NCBI RefSeq assembly: GCF_000498395.2
Contig: NZ_CP010979.1
Coordinates: 4,526,001-4,590,000 of the forward strand
DNA from: Pseudomonas putida S13.1.2
GTDB taxonomy: Bacteria; Pseudomonadota; Gammaproteobacteria; Pseudomonadales; Pseudomonadaceae
Length of the DNA stretch: 64,000 bases
Direction: 5' to 3'
Part shown: one piece after another, positions 52,474 through 60,464 of the stretch
How the letters are laid out: each line of letters begins with the position of its first letter
Numbering within the stretch: the first letter of the stretch is position 1
Translations under genes and position numbers: made by a program
The notes under the pieces: model-generated
What the model was told of the DNA's origin: nothing
The model's database searches: none
What the model saw: only the letters and a program-made list of their open reading frames with translations

Positions 52474-53637
52474 TTATGCGGTATGAGCCATACCCTTTTG
52501 CTCCGCCTCAATCTCGGCGATCAACATAGCTACTAACCTCTCGGAGTCGATATCCGGGACACCGAAACGTCCGTAATACCTTGCAAATTTAGCCTGTATT
52601 GCCTCTGCAAACGGCGTATCAACAGTCGCAACCCGATTATATCTTGCGAAAGCTTCGAGTTCGCCGTACTGCACCTGAGACAACATTTGAAAATCGGCAA
52701 CCAAATGCGGAAGGAACGAGGTTCCAGGCAAATACTTATATCTTTCCGGCTGCAATCCTGCCAACTTTCTATTATCAGCCAGAATACCTTTCAACTCAGT
52801 TCTTTTTGTTTTGCTGACTGCCGAATTTTGCATTATTAATTCCCTAATGCTCGAAAGCTCAGGAATTTCCTTGAGGGGGGTGCAGCGCACCAACAAAACA
52901 TTATCAACTTTCCCTTGGGCGAAATCACACGCAGGGTTAACAACTAAGTAAAACCCGCCCTGCTCGGAATCTACAACAATATCTCCCAGCCCAATTCCAT
53001 AGCTCACTGGAGGATATATATAGTATTCAACAGGGTGGATTTTTTCCAGGCCAAGGTCATGTTCCGGATTGAAAAATTTTCTTATTGAACTTGAACTCAA
53101 TGAGCTAGCAAGTCGTCTCGCTAGAAGATATGCAACCTCACCGTCTTCGCTCAAGTCATCAGCCGAAATTCCACCATTCTCGACATGATCCCAGAGGTAC
53201 TTCCTCTGCTGCTCTTTGATGTACCTTATCAGGCTTGGTAGTTTTGTATCGAAGGAATATTTAACTGCCGCACTAAGCTCTTCATGGGCGCCCTTTCTGA
53301 CAACCTTAACAAAACGACCTTCAAGATCCTTGATTTTTTCAGCGTAGCCAGTATGAAAAACAACAGGGGTAAATTGATGCTGCTTCAAGCTTGCAAGAAT
53401 TCTTTCCCCTCCGTAACTCTCAGAACTTGCATCATCCTCTGCGTCATCTTGAAGATCGAGAACTAAAAGATCAAAGCTGCTGTTTTCGACCAACACAAGC
53501 GCTTCGTTAAAGCTTTTTGCAGTCACGCACGAGACAACGGAGTCTCCCAGAAAACCTTCAGATTCGAAAGTCTCCTTGAGCATTTCCAGTATTTCTTCGT
53601 CGTCGTCTACGATCAAAAAATTCCATTTATTACTCAT
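52474..53637 (-). CDS. Receiver-domain protein with unrecognised C-terminal domain
   Basis: 387 residues. An N-terminal receiver domain (about 5-125) has the acidic triad D11-D13, phospho-acceptor D61 (LLVLDLQDD), T96 and K115. It is followed by a helical region and an alpha/beta domain (about 205-370) with GDIVVDSEQGG, NPACDFAQGK (C237, D238) and YYGRFGVPDID. No DNA-binding helix-turn-helix is seen, so it is not a standard transcription factor; the C-terminal part may be an effector or adaptor. It overlaps the kinase stop by one base (TAATG) and is last in the methyltransferase-kinase-receiver operon. Confidence 0.75.
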   Translation of the reverse strand: MSNKWNFLIVDDDEEILEMLKETFESEGFLGDSVVSCVTAKSFNEALVLVENSSFDLLVLDLQDDAEDDASSESYGGERILASLKQHQFTPVVFHTGYAEKIKDLEGRFVKVVRKGAHEELSAAVKYSFDTKLPSLIRYIKEQQRKYLWDHVENGGISADDLSEDGEVAYLLARRLASSLSSSSIRKFFNPEHDLGLEKIHPVEYYIYPPVSYGIGLGDIVVDSEQGGFYLVVNPACDFAQGKVDNVLLVRCTPLKEIPELSSIRELIMQNSAVSKTKRTELKGILADNRKLAGLQPERYKYLPGTSFLPHLVADFQMLSQVQYGELEAFARYNRVATVDTPFAEAIQAKFARYYGRFGVPDIDSERLVAMLIAEIEAEQKGMAHTA

Positions 53638-55832
53638 TAAACTCTCCTGCGCAAAGTAATTCTAAATGCAGCGCCGCCCAGCGAATTGCTCTCCATCAGT
53701 TCCAGGCTTCCGCCGTAGTAGTCGCTCACAATATCGCCAACTATAGATAACCCAAGCCCGACTCCATCACTTTTGGTGCTAAAGTATGGCTCGAATATGG
53801 ACTCTCGATTTTCCCAAGCCACGCCTGGGCCACTATCAGCAAGGATTATCTCAACCGAAGTGTCAGCGTTCCGTTTCACGGTAGCCGCAACGATGCGGGA
53901 ATTATCTGGGACCAAGCTCAGCCAATACAAACTGTTCTGCATAAGATTAACGAATACTTCTTGCAGCTCAGCGGGGTCTACTTTAACGAGTGTCTGAGTA
54001 TCTGAAATGGTGAATTTAATCTTCAGCCTCGTAAAATCATCACTTAACAACTCCTGAGAGTCTTTGATTATTTGCTCCATGTATAGCTGGGCCGGACGCC
54101 CTCGCCTTCGACCGCCAAAAGGTTCTATCCGTTTAAAAACACCATCAAGGACCTGGCCCTGTTTCAGTATTTTTTCAAAGCGATCTAGTAGAGATGTTAA
54201 GTTCGGTCTTTCTATAGACTTGGATATTTCCCGAGCAACACTATCGTACCCCAACTTAGCATAGCCCACAATTTTTGATAAAGGGTGCCGACCTTGATGT
54301 AGCAGCCCATCAATTAGCTGACCTAAGGTCGCCAAGCCGTGATACCTGGCGACTACCAGCTTGAGCTCACCTAATCTACTGGCAAAATCTTTCTCGACTT
54401 TCTGAACCATTTCAAATGCAACTTTGTCAGACGGGTGATTATCTGACAAATGAGACTTAATCTGGTCAAAATCTATTGGATCAAAAAGACTTGGCTTGTT
54501 TGTTTGTTCGGTCTTAGACCCACCCGGATCTGCTTTCTTTTTGTACTGTCGTCTGTACGTCTCCATCCGAGAAAGTATCGTAATCATGATCTCTCGCAAA
54601 TCATAATAAGCTTGACTTTCCCTCAACCCTTCCCGGTTCGACTGATCTTTTAACTCCGGGTTTCCATCCGCAGTTATTTGAACATACCCAAATATTTGGT
54701 TATTGGACAGTCTAAGTGTTGGATTTTGTACACGACGCAAATCTAACCTTAACCAGTCATTGTTTGGTTCGCCGTAAGGGAGAACTCGAAAGCCATCCCT
54801 ATAAATGTTTACACCCGCAAAAGAGTCTAGATCTTTCCTTACATTCGAAATCGAGCTTTTTACCATCTGCACAATGTTGCCAAGATCATCCCTATCCCAA
54901 ATCCTAAGCTCAATGTCTAGCGGGCCACACTCTGGTGATCGGAAATTTTCTTTGTCGGGCAGAGCTGACTCTCCGACCAGCTCCCAACGCCCATCAGATG
55001 TAGGAACTAATCGGCCTGTCAGTGGTATAGGGTCTCCATTAGCAACAACAGTATAAACCAGCTTGAAACTACCGTCGGCGTTGACTCTTCCCGAGACCGT
55101 GTAATGTGGGTATTTTATTGATTGAGGCGGCTCGATATTTTTCGAGAATTTACTATGCGAGCTAGGGGCAGATATTCTTATCTTAAATCCATCTACTTCT
55201 GAAAAAGGGGAAACCAAACGTGACAATCCTCGCTGCAAAGCAAGAAAAGTCATTTCATCCCAAGTATTTCGCAGCCCCCTCATCCTCAAAATTGTTCCTT
55301 GAGGTTGATTATTTACATCAAAAAAATCATTCGGCAATATTTCTTTTGGCGCACGCACATCAGTTTGTATTTTTATTTCATCAAGAAATTTTTCTTCATC
55401 ATCAAACTGGGTCCAATCGAAGAACGCATACGCTTCATTGGGACTTGCAGATTTTTTGCTAATCAGTTCAAGCGAGTTTGCCAGTCTCGACGCGGCAAAG
55501 CGGCCAACACCTTTCTCTCCTAATACTCTCCGCGAGCCATTAGGGCTACTCTTATCTTTTTTCTTTGTAGGTGTTGCTGGCTCCATCCAAGCGTTTCGGA
55601 TGGTGTTGATATCCATGCCGGCGCCATTATCGATTACCTCAACAAAACCTTTACCTTCCTCAACATTATCGTCAAACTTTATGAGTACGTCTTTTGCGTC
55701 CGCGTCATAAGCATTTTTTACTAACTCTATTATGGCAACGGTATCATTACTAATCAGTTCCTCACCTAAAGTCTTCATTATCCTTGCTCTAGGACGAAAT
55801 ATTGAAGGAGGTGATTTTTGATTGTCATTCAT
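53637..55832 (-). CDS. Double-ATPase kinase: MORC/HSP90-like GHKL domain plus histidine-kinase core
   Basis: 731 residues without membrane segments. The N-terminal GHKL ATPase (about 12-215) has IIELVKNAYDADA (E36, N40), VIDNGAGMD (D68) and GEKGVGRFA (105-113), as in MORC, MutL and HSP90. After a middle domain (about 220-430) comes a histidine-kinase core: candidate phospho-acceptor H512 in LLHQGRHPL, N box VFVNLMQNSLYWLS, G1 DSGPGV, F box FEPYFST and G2 GVGLGLS. Two ATPase sites in one soluble chain are unusual. MORC-like GHKL proteins in restriction-modification operons have been described (Iyer and Aravind, from memory). It lies 48 bases after the methyltransferase gene. Confidence 0.85.
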   Translation of the reverse strand: MNDNQKSPPSIFRPRARIMKTLGEELISNDTVAIIELVKNAYDADAKDVLIKFDDNVEEGKGFVEVIDNGAGMDINTIRNAWMEPATPTKKKDKSSPNGSRRVLGEKGVGRFAASRLANSLELISKKSASPNEAYAFFDWTQFDDEEKFLDEIKIQTDVRAPKEILPNDFFDVNNQPQGTILRMRGLRNTWDEMTFLALQRGLSRLVSPFSEVDGFKIRISAPSSHSKFSKNIEPPQSIKYPHYTVSGRVNADGSFKLVYTVVANGDPIPLTGRLVPTSDGRWELVGESALPDKENFRSPECGPLDIELRIWDRDDLGNIVQMVKSSISNVRKDLDSFAGVNIYRDGFRVLPYGEPNNDWLRLDLRRVQNPTLRLSNNQIFGYVQITADGNPELKDQSNREGLRESQAYYDLREIMITILSRMETYRRQYKKKADPGGSKTEQTNKPSLFDPIDFDQIKSHLSDNHPSDKVAFEMVQKVEKDFASRLGELKLVVARYHGLATLGQLIDGLLHQGRHPLSKIVGYAKLGYDSVAREISKSIERPNLTSLLDRFEKILKQGQVLDGVFKRIEPFGGRRRGRPAQLYMEQIIKDSQELLSDDFTRLKIKFTISDTQTLVKVDPAELQEVFVNLMQNSLYWLSLVPDNSRIVAATVKRNADTSVEIILADSGPGVAWENRESIFEPYFSTKSDGVGLGLSIVGDIVSDYYGGSLELMESNSLGGAAFRITLRRRV

Positions 55833-55880
55833 AAAAAATCCTTTTCGACATAAAAGACAGTTAAGCCCGAGCCAAAATAA

Positions 55881-56870
55881 TTAAGCCGCCTTGTACTCTT
55901 GAGCACCCTTAAGGAGCGATGCAACTATCGCCTCCATTACAGGAGAGCAAACAGCGTTCCCCATTAATTTAACTTTTTCACGCCTAGTCACGTCGGGAAA
56001 TTTATAATTATCAGGAAACCCCATGGCTTTGCGAAGTTCATCCGGCTGAAGCATACGCATCATATGCCCACTGGGGGTAGGAGTTACATAAGCGAAACGG
56101 TCGATGGTGGTAACCGTACGTAGCGGCTCATCCATCCGTTGCCAGCCGCCTCCACCGTCGGAACCGTAGTAGACGATGAGGAACGCTTTGTTCTCTCCCA
56201 GCTCGGCTATAGCCCTATCAGCTCGTGCAAGCGTGTCTTTAGCGCGCCGCGGGGTTCTGAGCGGAGTCATCTTATATGTGCCTTCCGGCGCCAAAATGTC
56301 CCAGACGTTACGATAAAACGGATTCAGGGGTTCTATCGCCTCAGGTTGACCTCGCAGTTCAGCAATCATGAACAGCCGCCTTCTGCGTTGGGCAACGCCG
56401 TAGTGGGAGGCATCAATGATCTGCTCATGCACGTTGTACTTGAGCTTCTCCAGTGCTTTCTTCAGCTCACCATAGCGCGACCAAGGTTTCATATGCACAA
56501 CGTTTTCCAGGGTGATCCAGCGAGGCTTCATTACCTTCGCATATCGGATGACCTGGAAAGCAGTATCACGACTCTCATCCGAACGTGGCTTGTTACCACG
56601 GGCGCAGGTGTGGTGGGTGCACTCAGGGGAGGAGATCAGCAGATCTATAGGCCCTGTCTTGGCTAGAACCTGCTTTGGAGTGAGCTTGCGAAGATCCTGC
56701 TCGAAGACGTGGGCTTCGGGGAAATTGAGACGAAACGATTCGACTGCCGGCCCCCAAAGATCAACCCCCCCGACGATTGTGGCGCCGCCTTCACGGGCAC
56801 CTAGGCTGGCACCGCCAGCACCGCAGAACATATCAAATGCGCGTATCTGATCCATTGGAAAACGTTCCAT
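55881..56870 (-). CDS. DNA (cytosine-5) methyltransferase
   Basis: 329 residues. Motif I is FDMFCGAGGASLGA; motif IV is ISSPECTHH with the catalytic C84 (a PEC variant of the usual PCQ); motif VI is LENV (122-124); motif VIII is GVAQRRRRLF; motif X is LMGNAVCSPVM. The variable target-recognition region lies around 185-280, so the recognised sequence cannot be read. It starts a minus-strand operon with the kinase and receiver genes and is divergent from the endonuclease gene. No clear ribosome site is seen; the second ATG (56855) is an alternative start. Confidence 0.93.
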   Translation of the reverse strand: MERFPMDQIRAFDMFCGAGGASLGAREGGATIVGGVDLWGPAVESFRLNFPEAHVFEQDLRKLTPKQVLAKTGPIDLLISSPECTHHTCARGNKPRSDESRDTAFQVIRYAKVMKPRWITLENVVHMKPWSRYGELKKALEKLKYNVHEQIIDASHYGVAQRRRRLFMIAELRGQPEAIEPLNPFYRNVWDILAPEGTYKMTPLRTPRRAKDTLARADRAIAELGENKAFLIVYYGSDGGGGWQRMDEPLRTVTTIDRFAYVTPTPSGHMMRMLQPDELRKAMGFPDNYKFPDVTRREKVKLMGNAVCSPVMEAIVASLLKGAQEYKAA

Positions 56871-56942
56871 TTTATCGTTGTAGCCAGGTTACCAGGTTAC
56901 CGGCACCATTCAAGTCCTTACGGCTAAGGGGCAGTCTAAAAA
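56871..56942. promoter_or_regulatory. Divergent control region between methyltransferase and endonuclease
   Basis: 72 bases serve both directions. GGTTACCAGGTTACC at about 56888-56902 holds two direct copies of GGTTACC, each an imperfect palindrome, between the two start codons. AAGGGG precedes the endonuclease ATG. No separate controller-protein gene is visible nearby, so binding of the methyltransferase or the receiver pathway to this segment is possible but unproven. Confidence 0.5.
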
Positions 56943-58133
56943 ATGAGCAGCAACCAGGTTTTTTCTTTGAGCGAGCTGGAGGGTGCCGACCTACTGATTG
57001 ACGCCTGCTACGCCGGCAGTCGGAAAGGCAACGCAGGCGACGAACCACTGACGCATTTACTGAAGGTCAGCAATGAAGGCGGTTTCCGCATCAGAGGGAA
57101 GCGAGACGATCCGTTGCTCATCACATTGGTGTCCAGTCTGCAGGATCCTGACTGGCCTGATGAGTTAGATCTCTCAACGGGTACCTTCACCTATTACGGT
57201 GACAACAAGGAGCCTGGCCGCAAACTGGACCAGACCAAGCGCTACGGAAACAACCTACTCGAGCTGATCTTTGAAAGTCTGCATTCCGGCCAGCGAGAGC
57301 GTATACCTCCCATTTTGGTGTTCACCAAAGCCGGAAATTATCGAGACAAAATCTTCCGCGGCTTGGTCGTTCCAGGAACCATCGGGAGCACCCATAACGA
57401 TGACCTGATCAGCGTCTGGCACACCAGTGAGGGGCAGCGCTTTCAGAACTATCGAGCGACCTTCACTATCCTGGACATCTCCAAAATTCCCCGTGCATGG
57501 CTCAGCGACATTATCAATCATTCAATCCGTGGGATCGACAGCAAACACGCCCCGAAGGAGTGGATAGACTGGATCAAGAGTGGACGTTTCAAGCCACTGA
57601 TTAGTAAGCGCACCCAGCCAATACGGTCGAAAGCAGAGCAGTTACCCTCCTCAGCTTCAGAATTTCGGATGCTACAGACTCTGCATAGCTACTTCCAAGC
57701 AGACCCATATGCCTTCGAGGTCTGCGCAGCTCACTTGGTCAGGCAATGCCTGCCAGATACGGTCGAGCTCGATCTGACCAGACGCTATCGGGACGGAGGA
57801 CGCGATGGTATTGGCAAATTACGCATTGGACGGCCAGAGTCATCGGTTCTGGTTGACTATGCGATTGAAGCAAAGTGCTACCAGCCTGAAATTTCGGTAG
57901 GTGTCAGCAAGGTTTCACGATTGATATCACGGCTCCGGCATCGGCAGTTCGGGGTTCTGATCACCACCTCGTGGGTGAACTCTCAAGCCTACAAGGAGAT
58001 CGTAGAAGATGGACATCCCGTAATGATTCTTTCGGGAAGGGATATTGTTGAGTTACTCAAGGAGGCTGGATTGCAGAGTGCAACCGAGCTGACCAAGTGG
58101 CTCAAGACTAGCTTCCCCATCGAGCAGGCCTAA
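56943..58133 (+). CDS. Restriction endonuclease with AspBHI-type N-terminal and Mrr-type nuclease domains
   Basis: 396 residues. The N-terminal part (about 8-190) fits the AspBHI/MspJI-family DNA-binding domain: DACYAGSRKGNAGDEPLTHL and TFTYYGDNKEPGRKL. AspBHI recognises 5-methylcytosine with such an SRA-like domain. The C-terminal Mrr-like nuclease has D288 (GGRDG) and E309-x-K311 (IEAKCYQ), then FGVLITTSW. It may cut methylated DNA of foreign origin, or be the ordinary partner of the adjacent methyltransferase. The stop is one base before the vsr start. Confidence 0.85.
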   Translation: MSSNQVFSLSELEGADLLIDACYAGSRKGNAGDEPLTHLLKVSNEGGFRIRGKRDDPLLITLVSSLQDPDWPDELDLSTGTFTYYGDNKEPGRKLDQTKRYGNNLLELIFESLHSGQRERIPPILVFTKAGNYRDKIFRGLVVPGTIGSTHNDDLISVWHTSEGQRFQNYRATFTILDISKIPRAWLSDIINHSIRGIDSKHAPKEWIDWIKSGRFKPLISKRTQPIRSKAEQLPSSASEFRMLQTLHSYFQADPYAFEVCAAHLVRQCLPDTVELDLTRRYRDGGRDGIGKLRIGRPESSVLVDYAIEAKCYQPEISVGVSKVSRLISRLRHRQFGVLITTSWVNSQAYKEIVEDGHPVMILSGRDIVELLKEAGLQSATELTKWLKTSFPIEQA

Positions 58134-58134
58134 A

Positions 58135-58545
58135 ATGTGCGCGGACATCGTCTCACCAGCTCAACGCTCCAGCATCATGAGGCGAATCCGTGGCAAAGAT
58201 ACGAAGCCGGAGATCATCGTGCGTTCGACTTGCCATGCGATGGGTTTACGTTTCAGATTACATCGCAGAGATCTCCCCGGTTCGCCTGACTTGGTATTTC
58301 CGAAGTTCCATCTGTGCCTTTTTGTACATGGCTGCTTTTGGCATCGTCACCCCAATTGCAGATATGCCTACACACCAAAATCTAGATCTGAATTTTGGCT
58401 GTCAAAGCTCTCCAGAAATGCGGAGCGGGATCTAGAGGTTCAAAAAGCCTTGCGGTCTCTAGGTTGGAGCACAGAGGTGGTCTGGGAATGCGAGACCAAA
58501 GACCTGGAGCGGCTACACAGAAGACTCGAATCAATCTTTTCCTGA
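58135..58545 (+). CDS. vsr: Very-short-patch repair (Vsr) mismatch endonuclease
   Basis: 136 residues. Catalytic D52 (GSPDLVF), H65 and H70 and zinc ligands C67, H72, C75 and C119 are all present (FVHGCFWHRHPNC). Vsr nicks at T:G mismatches formed when 5-methylcytosine deaminates, so it normally accompanies a cytosine methyltransferase. Here it is on the opposite strand from the methyltransferase and cotranscribed with the endonuclease. From 58546 to the attachment site I see only a short CACCA/TGGTG hairpin. Confidence 0.95.
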   Translation: MCADIVSPAQRSSIMRRIRGKDTKPEIIVRSTCHAMGLRFRLHRRDLPGSPDLVFPKFHLCLFVHGCFWHRHPNCRYAYTPKSRSEFWLSKLSRNAERDLEVQKALRSLGWSTEVVWECETKDLERLHRRLESIFS

Positions 58546-58718
58546 AAGCATGGCCTTGCTCTTTTGGGGCGTCACAGCCCAGTACACCAGCGGTACAGTG
58601 CCCAGTTCGGACTTTCTCTGTTAAATTACGCTAAACACCAGCAACGATGGTGCTTTCAGCTTACTGTACATGCGCTATGCTATGGTCGATTTCACCGGGC
58701 TTGCAGTGTTTCTTGGCA

Positions 58719-58764
58719 ACTCATAATCCTTTGGTCCACGGTTCGAGTCCGTGTGGGCCCACCA
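58719..58764. repeat. Island attachment site, right copy (attR)
   Basis: 46 bp identical to 48845-48890 (3' part of tRNA-Ile2). It is not preceded by the 5' half of a tRNA, so it is a remnant and not a second gene. Confidence 0.95.
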
Positions 58765-58773
58765 GATACGATA

Positions 58774-58803
58774 AAGCCGCGCTGTTGCGCGGCTTTTTTT
58801 GCC
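58774..58803 (+). terminator. Original chromosomal terminator of tRNA-Ile2
   Basis: AAGCCGCGC, TGTT loop, GCGCGGCTT and seven T. It follows attR and is the natural end of the tRNA transcript in an island-free strain. Confidence 0.9.
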
Positions 58804-58821
58804 TATGGATCGGCTACGCAA

Positions 58822-59355
58822 TTACGCTCGCTTCTTCCGTGCATGCCCCGCCCCCACCAAACTGTCTGTGTACTTGCCAGACGTGCGACGAGACGCGCTG
58901 TTTGCTCGCGCCTCAGCCAACCGAAGTGCTTCCCATCCTTTCATAGCCAGGGCCACAGTCTTCGGCACGGGTTTTTCGCCACTCCGGTAATAAGCCAACA
59001 TCCGCCTGCTCAGCCCGAGCTCCTGTGCAGCACGATCCAACGTCAACTCATGCTTGGCCATCCAATTCCAGATGAGTTCATGTGAACACTCCCCTGCCTG
59101 TTCAACCGCTCTTGCACGCAAGTTGTCAGCAGCAAGTTCAAGATTGTCGTCGCCGGCCCAGATGACCGTGTCTTTCCACTCACCAATTGCAGCCGTTGCG
59201 AATACCTCGGGGTCGGCAAGCGGGGCCAACGTCGTGTGTTTCCCGATGATTTCATCCAGCGCCACCGTGAATTGCAGCCCGTCCGCAAAGGTCAGCAGCA
59301 ATGAAGCGGGGGCCACAACGGCGACCTCTGTCAGCTGGAATTGTTTGTTGGTCAT
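58822..59355 (-). CDS. DUF2442 domain protein with helix-turn-helix
   Basis: 177 residues. The N-terminal DUF2442-like part (LLTFADGLQFTVALDEIIG) is followed by a Cro/XRE-like helix-turn-helix (DRAAQELGLSRRMLAYYRSG) and a basic tail. Start MTNKQFQL at 59355 overlaps the stop of the DUF4160 gene (ATGA). DUF4160-DUF2442 pairs are widespread and have been proposed as toxin-antitoxin-like modules. Regulation of its own operon is likely but inferred. Confidence 0.75.
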   Translation of the reverse strand: MTNKQFQLTEVAVVAPASLLLTFADGLQFTVALDEIIGKHTTLAPLADPEVFATAAIGEWKDTVIWAGDDNLELAADNLRARAVEQAGECSHELIWNWMAKHELTLDRAAQELGLSRRMLAYYRSGEKPVPKTVALAMKGWEALRLAEARANSASRRTSGKYTDSLVGAGHARKKRA

Positions 59356-59594
59356 GGATTCAGCTCCTCCCAAATTGCTAGCAGTCGAGCCCTGTTCCGC
59401 GAAGCCCATTCAAGCGCTTCGCTCATCTCGCGCTGGGAAACCCGCGAACCACCGAAGCCGGCCACCGGAGTCAGGTCATTGATCGCGATCAGTGCCTGAC
59501 GACCATCACTGAATCGCAGATGGAAATGCGGGGGCAGATGATCATTTGCATACAGGCAGATTACGCAATTGGACAATCGATGGATCGTGGGCAT
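59352..59594 (-). CDS. DUF4160 domain protein
   Basis: 80 residues. ANDHLPPHFHLRFSDGRQALIAI is the DUF4160 signature with an H-x-H pair, and the C-terminal half is helical (MSEALEWASRNRARLLAIW). It is translationally coupled to the DUF2442 gene. A toxin-like role is suspected for such pairs but is not shown. Confidence 0.8.
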   Translation of the reverse strand: MPTIHRLSNCVICLYANDHLPPHFHLRFSDGRQALIAINDLTPVAGFGGSRVSQREMSEALEWASRNRARLLAIWEELNP

Positions 59595-59678
59595 GGGCTA
59601 ATCATACAGTGCAATGGTTGCACTAGACAGTACCATTCGAGCAACACGCCTACAGCCTCAAAAATGTAACGTTTTTGG

Positions 59679-60266
59679 TTACGTCTCTCTCGGCCGCATC
59701 TCGACCTGCCGCGGGTTGTAGAACGTCATGCCAGCCGGGATGTCCCGCGTAACCAGCGACATCGCGCCAATCACCACGTCGTCGCCGATGTCGATACGGT
59801 CGGCAACGATGCAACTGTTGGCGCCCATGCTCACGTTGTCACCAATGCGCAGCGCGTATTCCGCCAAGCCGAGGGTCTTGATGCCGATCGAGCAGTTCTG
59901 CCGAACAAAAAAATTGCGCCCGATGCTCACGTGCCGGGTGATCACCACCCCCGGCAGGTGCGCGATGCGCAGGCCGGGCGCGATCTGTGCGCCGATGTCG
60001 ATATCCACCCCGTACTTGAGGTTGAGCCGCTGCTGCATGCGCTGGGCGTGACGCCGGGCCAGGCCACCGCGAGCGTCGAGGTATTGGGCAAGGCGGAAGG
60101 CAAAGAGAAAGCGCAGCTTGTTGTCCTTGCGTGCACGGCGCAGCACGTTGAACAGCAGGCTGGTACGGCGTCCGGGCCTTTTCTTGTTGGAGACTTCCAG
60201 TCGCCAGCATTCGAGCAGGTGGTCGAGGTTCACACCGAAACTCCCGATGGATAAGCGCTTCATCAT
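59679..60266 (-). CDS. Serine-acetyltransferase-like hexapeptide-repeat transferase
   Basis: About 195 residues. The C-terminal half is a left-handed beta-helix with hexapeptide repeats (GAQIAPGLRIAHLPGVVITRH, IGIKTLGLAEYALRIG, IGDDVVIGAMSLVTRDIPAG). The tandem ATG at 60266/60263 is used; the longer frame begins inside a repeat. It resembles CysE-like and colanic-acid-type acetyltransferases; the acceptor is unknown. Confidence 0.75.
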   Translation of the reverse strand: MMKRLSIGSFGVNLDHLLECWRLEVSNKKRPGRRTSLLFNVLRRARKDNKLRFLFAFRLAQYLDARGGLARRHAQRMQQRLNLKYGVDIDIGAQIAPGLRIAHLPGVVITRHVSIGRNFFVRQNCSIGIKTLGLAEYALRIGDNVSMGANSCIVADRIDIGDDVVIGAMSLVTRDIPAGMTFYNPRQVEMRPRET

Positions 60267-60311
60267 GCCGAAATAGCGTCGAAGACGCAGCCTCAGGGTT
60301 ATCACGGTCGT

Positions 60312-60405
60312 TGTGGGAGCGGACTTGCCCGCAAAGCAGACTGCGTGGTGGATGGCACGGGCTTCGCCCGTGTTCGCGGGCACGCCCGCTCCAACAGTGT
60401 GACGT
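60312..60405. repeat. Inverted REP pair
   Basis: TGTGGGAGCGGACTTGCCCG on the left. The right part holds TGGCACGGGCTTCGCCCGTG followed by GCGGGCACGCCCGCTCC, the same extended form as near 37600. It separates the divergent acetyltransferase and Lrp-type genes. Confidence 0.8.
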
Positions 60406-60464
60406 GCCCTTGCCCTGCTTGCCGTTGGCTGGCTAGGCTAGCGGGCCAACCGCAGAGACTCGCC

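Larger units (their letters stand above)
48845..58764. mobile_element. tRNA-Ile2-integrated genomic island with a modification/defence cargo
   Basis: It is bounded by 46-bp direct repeats, with a tyrosine integrase next to attL. The island genes are visibly richer in A+T than the flanks (strongest in the kinase and receiver genes). Left half: integrase, iteron-like repeats, small DNA-binding protein, Rep-like protein, TraK-like protein, long inverted repeat, broken gene. Right half: receiver protein, kinase, methyltransferase, endonuclease, Vsr. There is no relaxase or type IV secretion gene, so it would need a helper to transfer. Confidence 0.93.

Noticed and set aside
52474..55832. Kinase/receiver pair as a Detocs defence system
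   Set aside because: Detocs as I know it has a different kinase N-terminus, a third phosphate-buffering gene and a distinct effector; none is seen here.
58719..58764. A second tRNA gene at the right end of the island
   Set aside because: Only the 3' 46 bases are present, with no D arm or 5' acceptor strand; it is attR.
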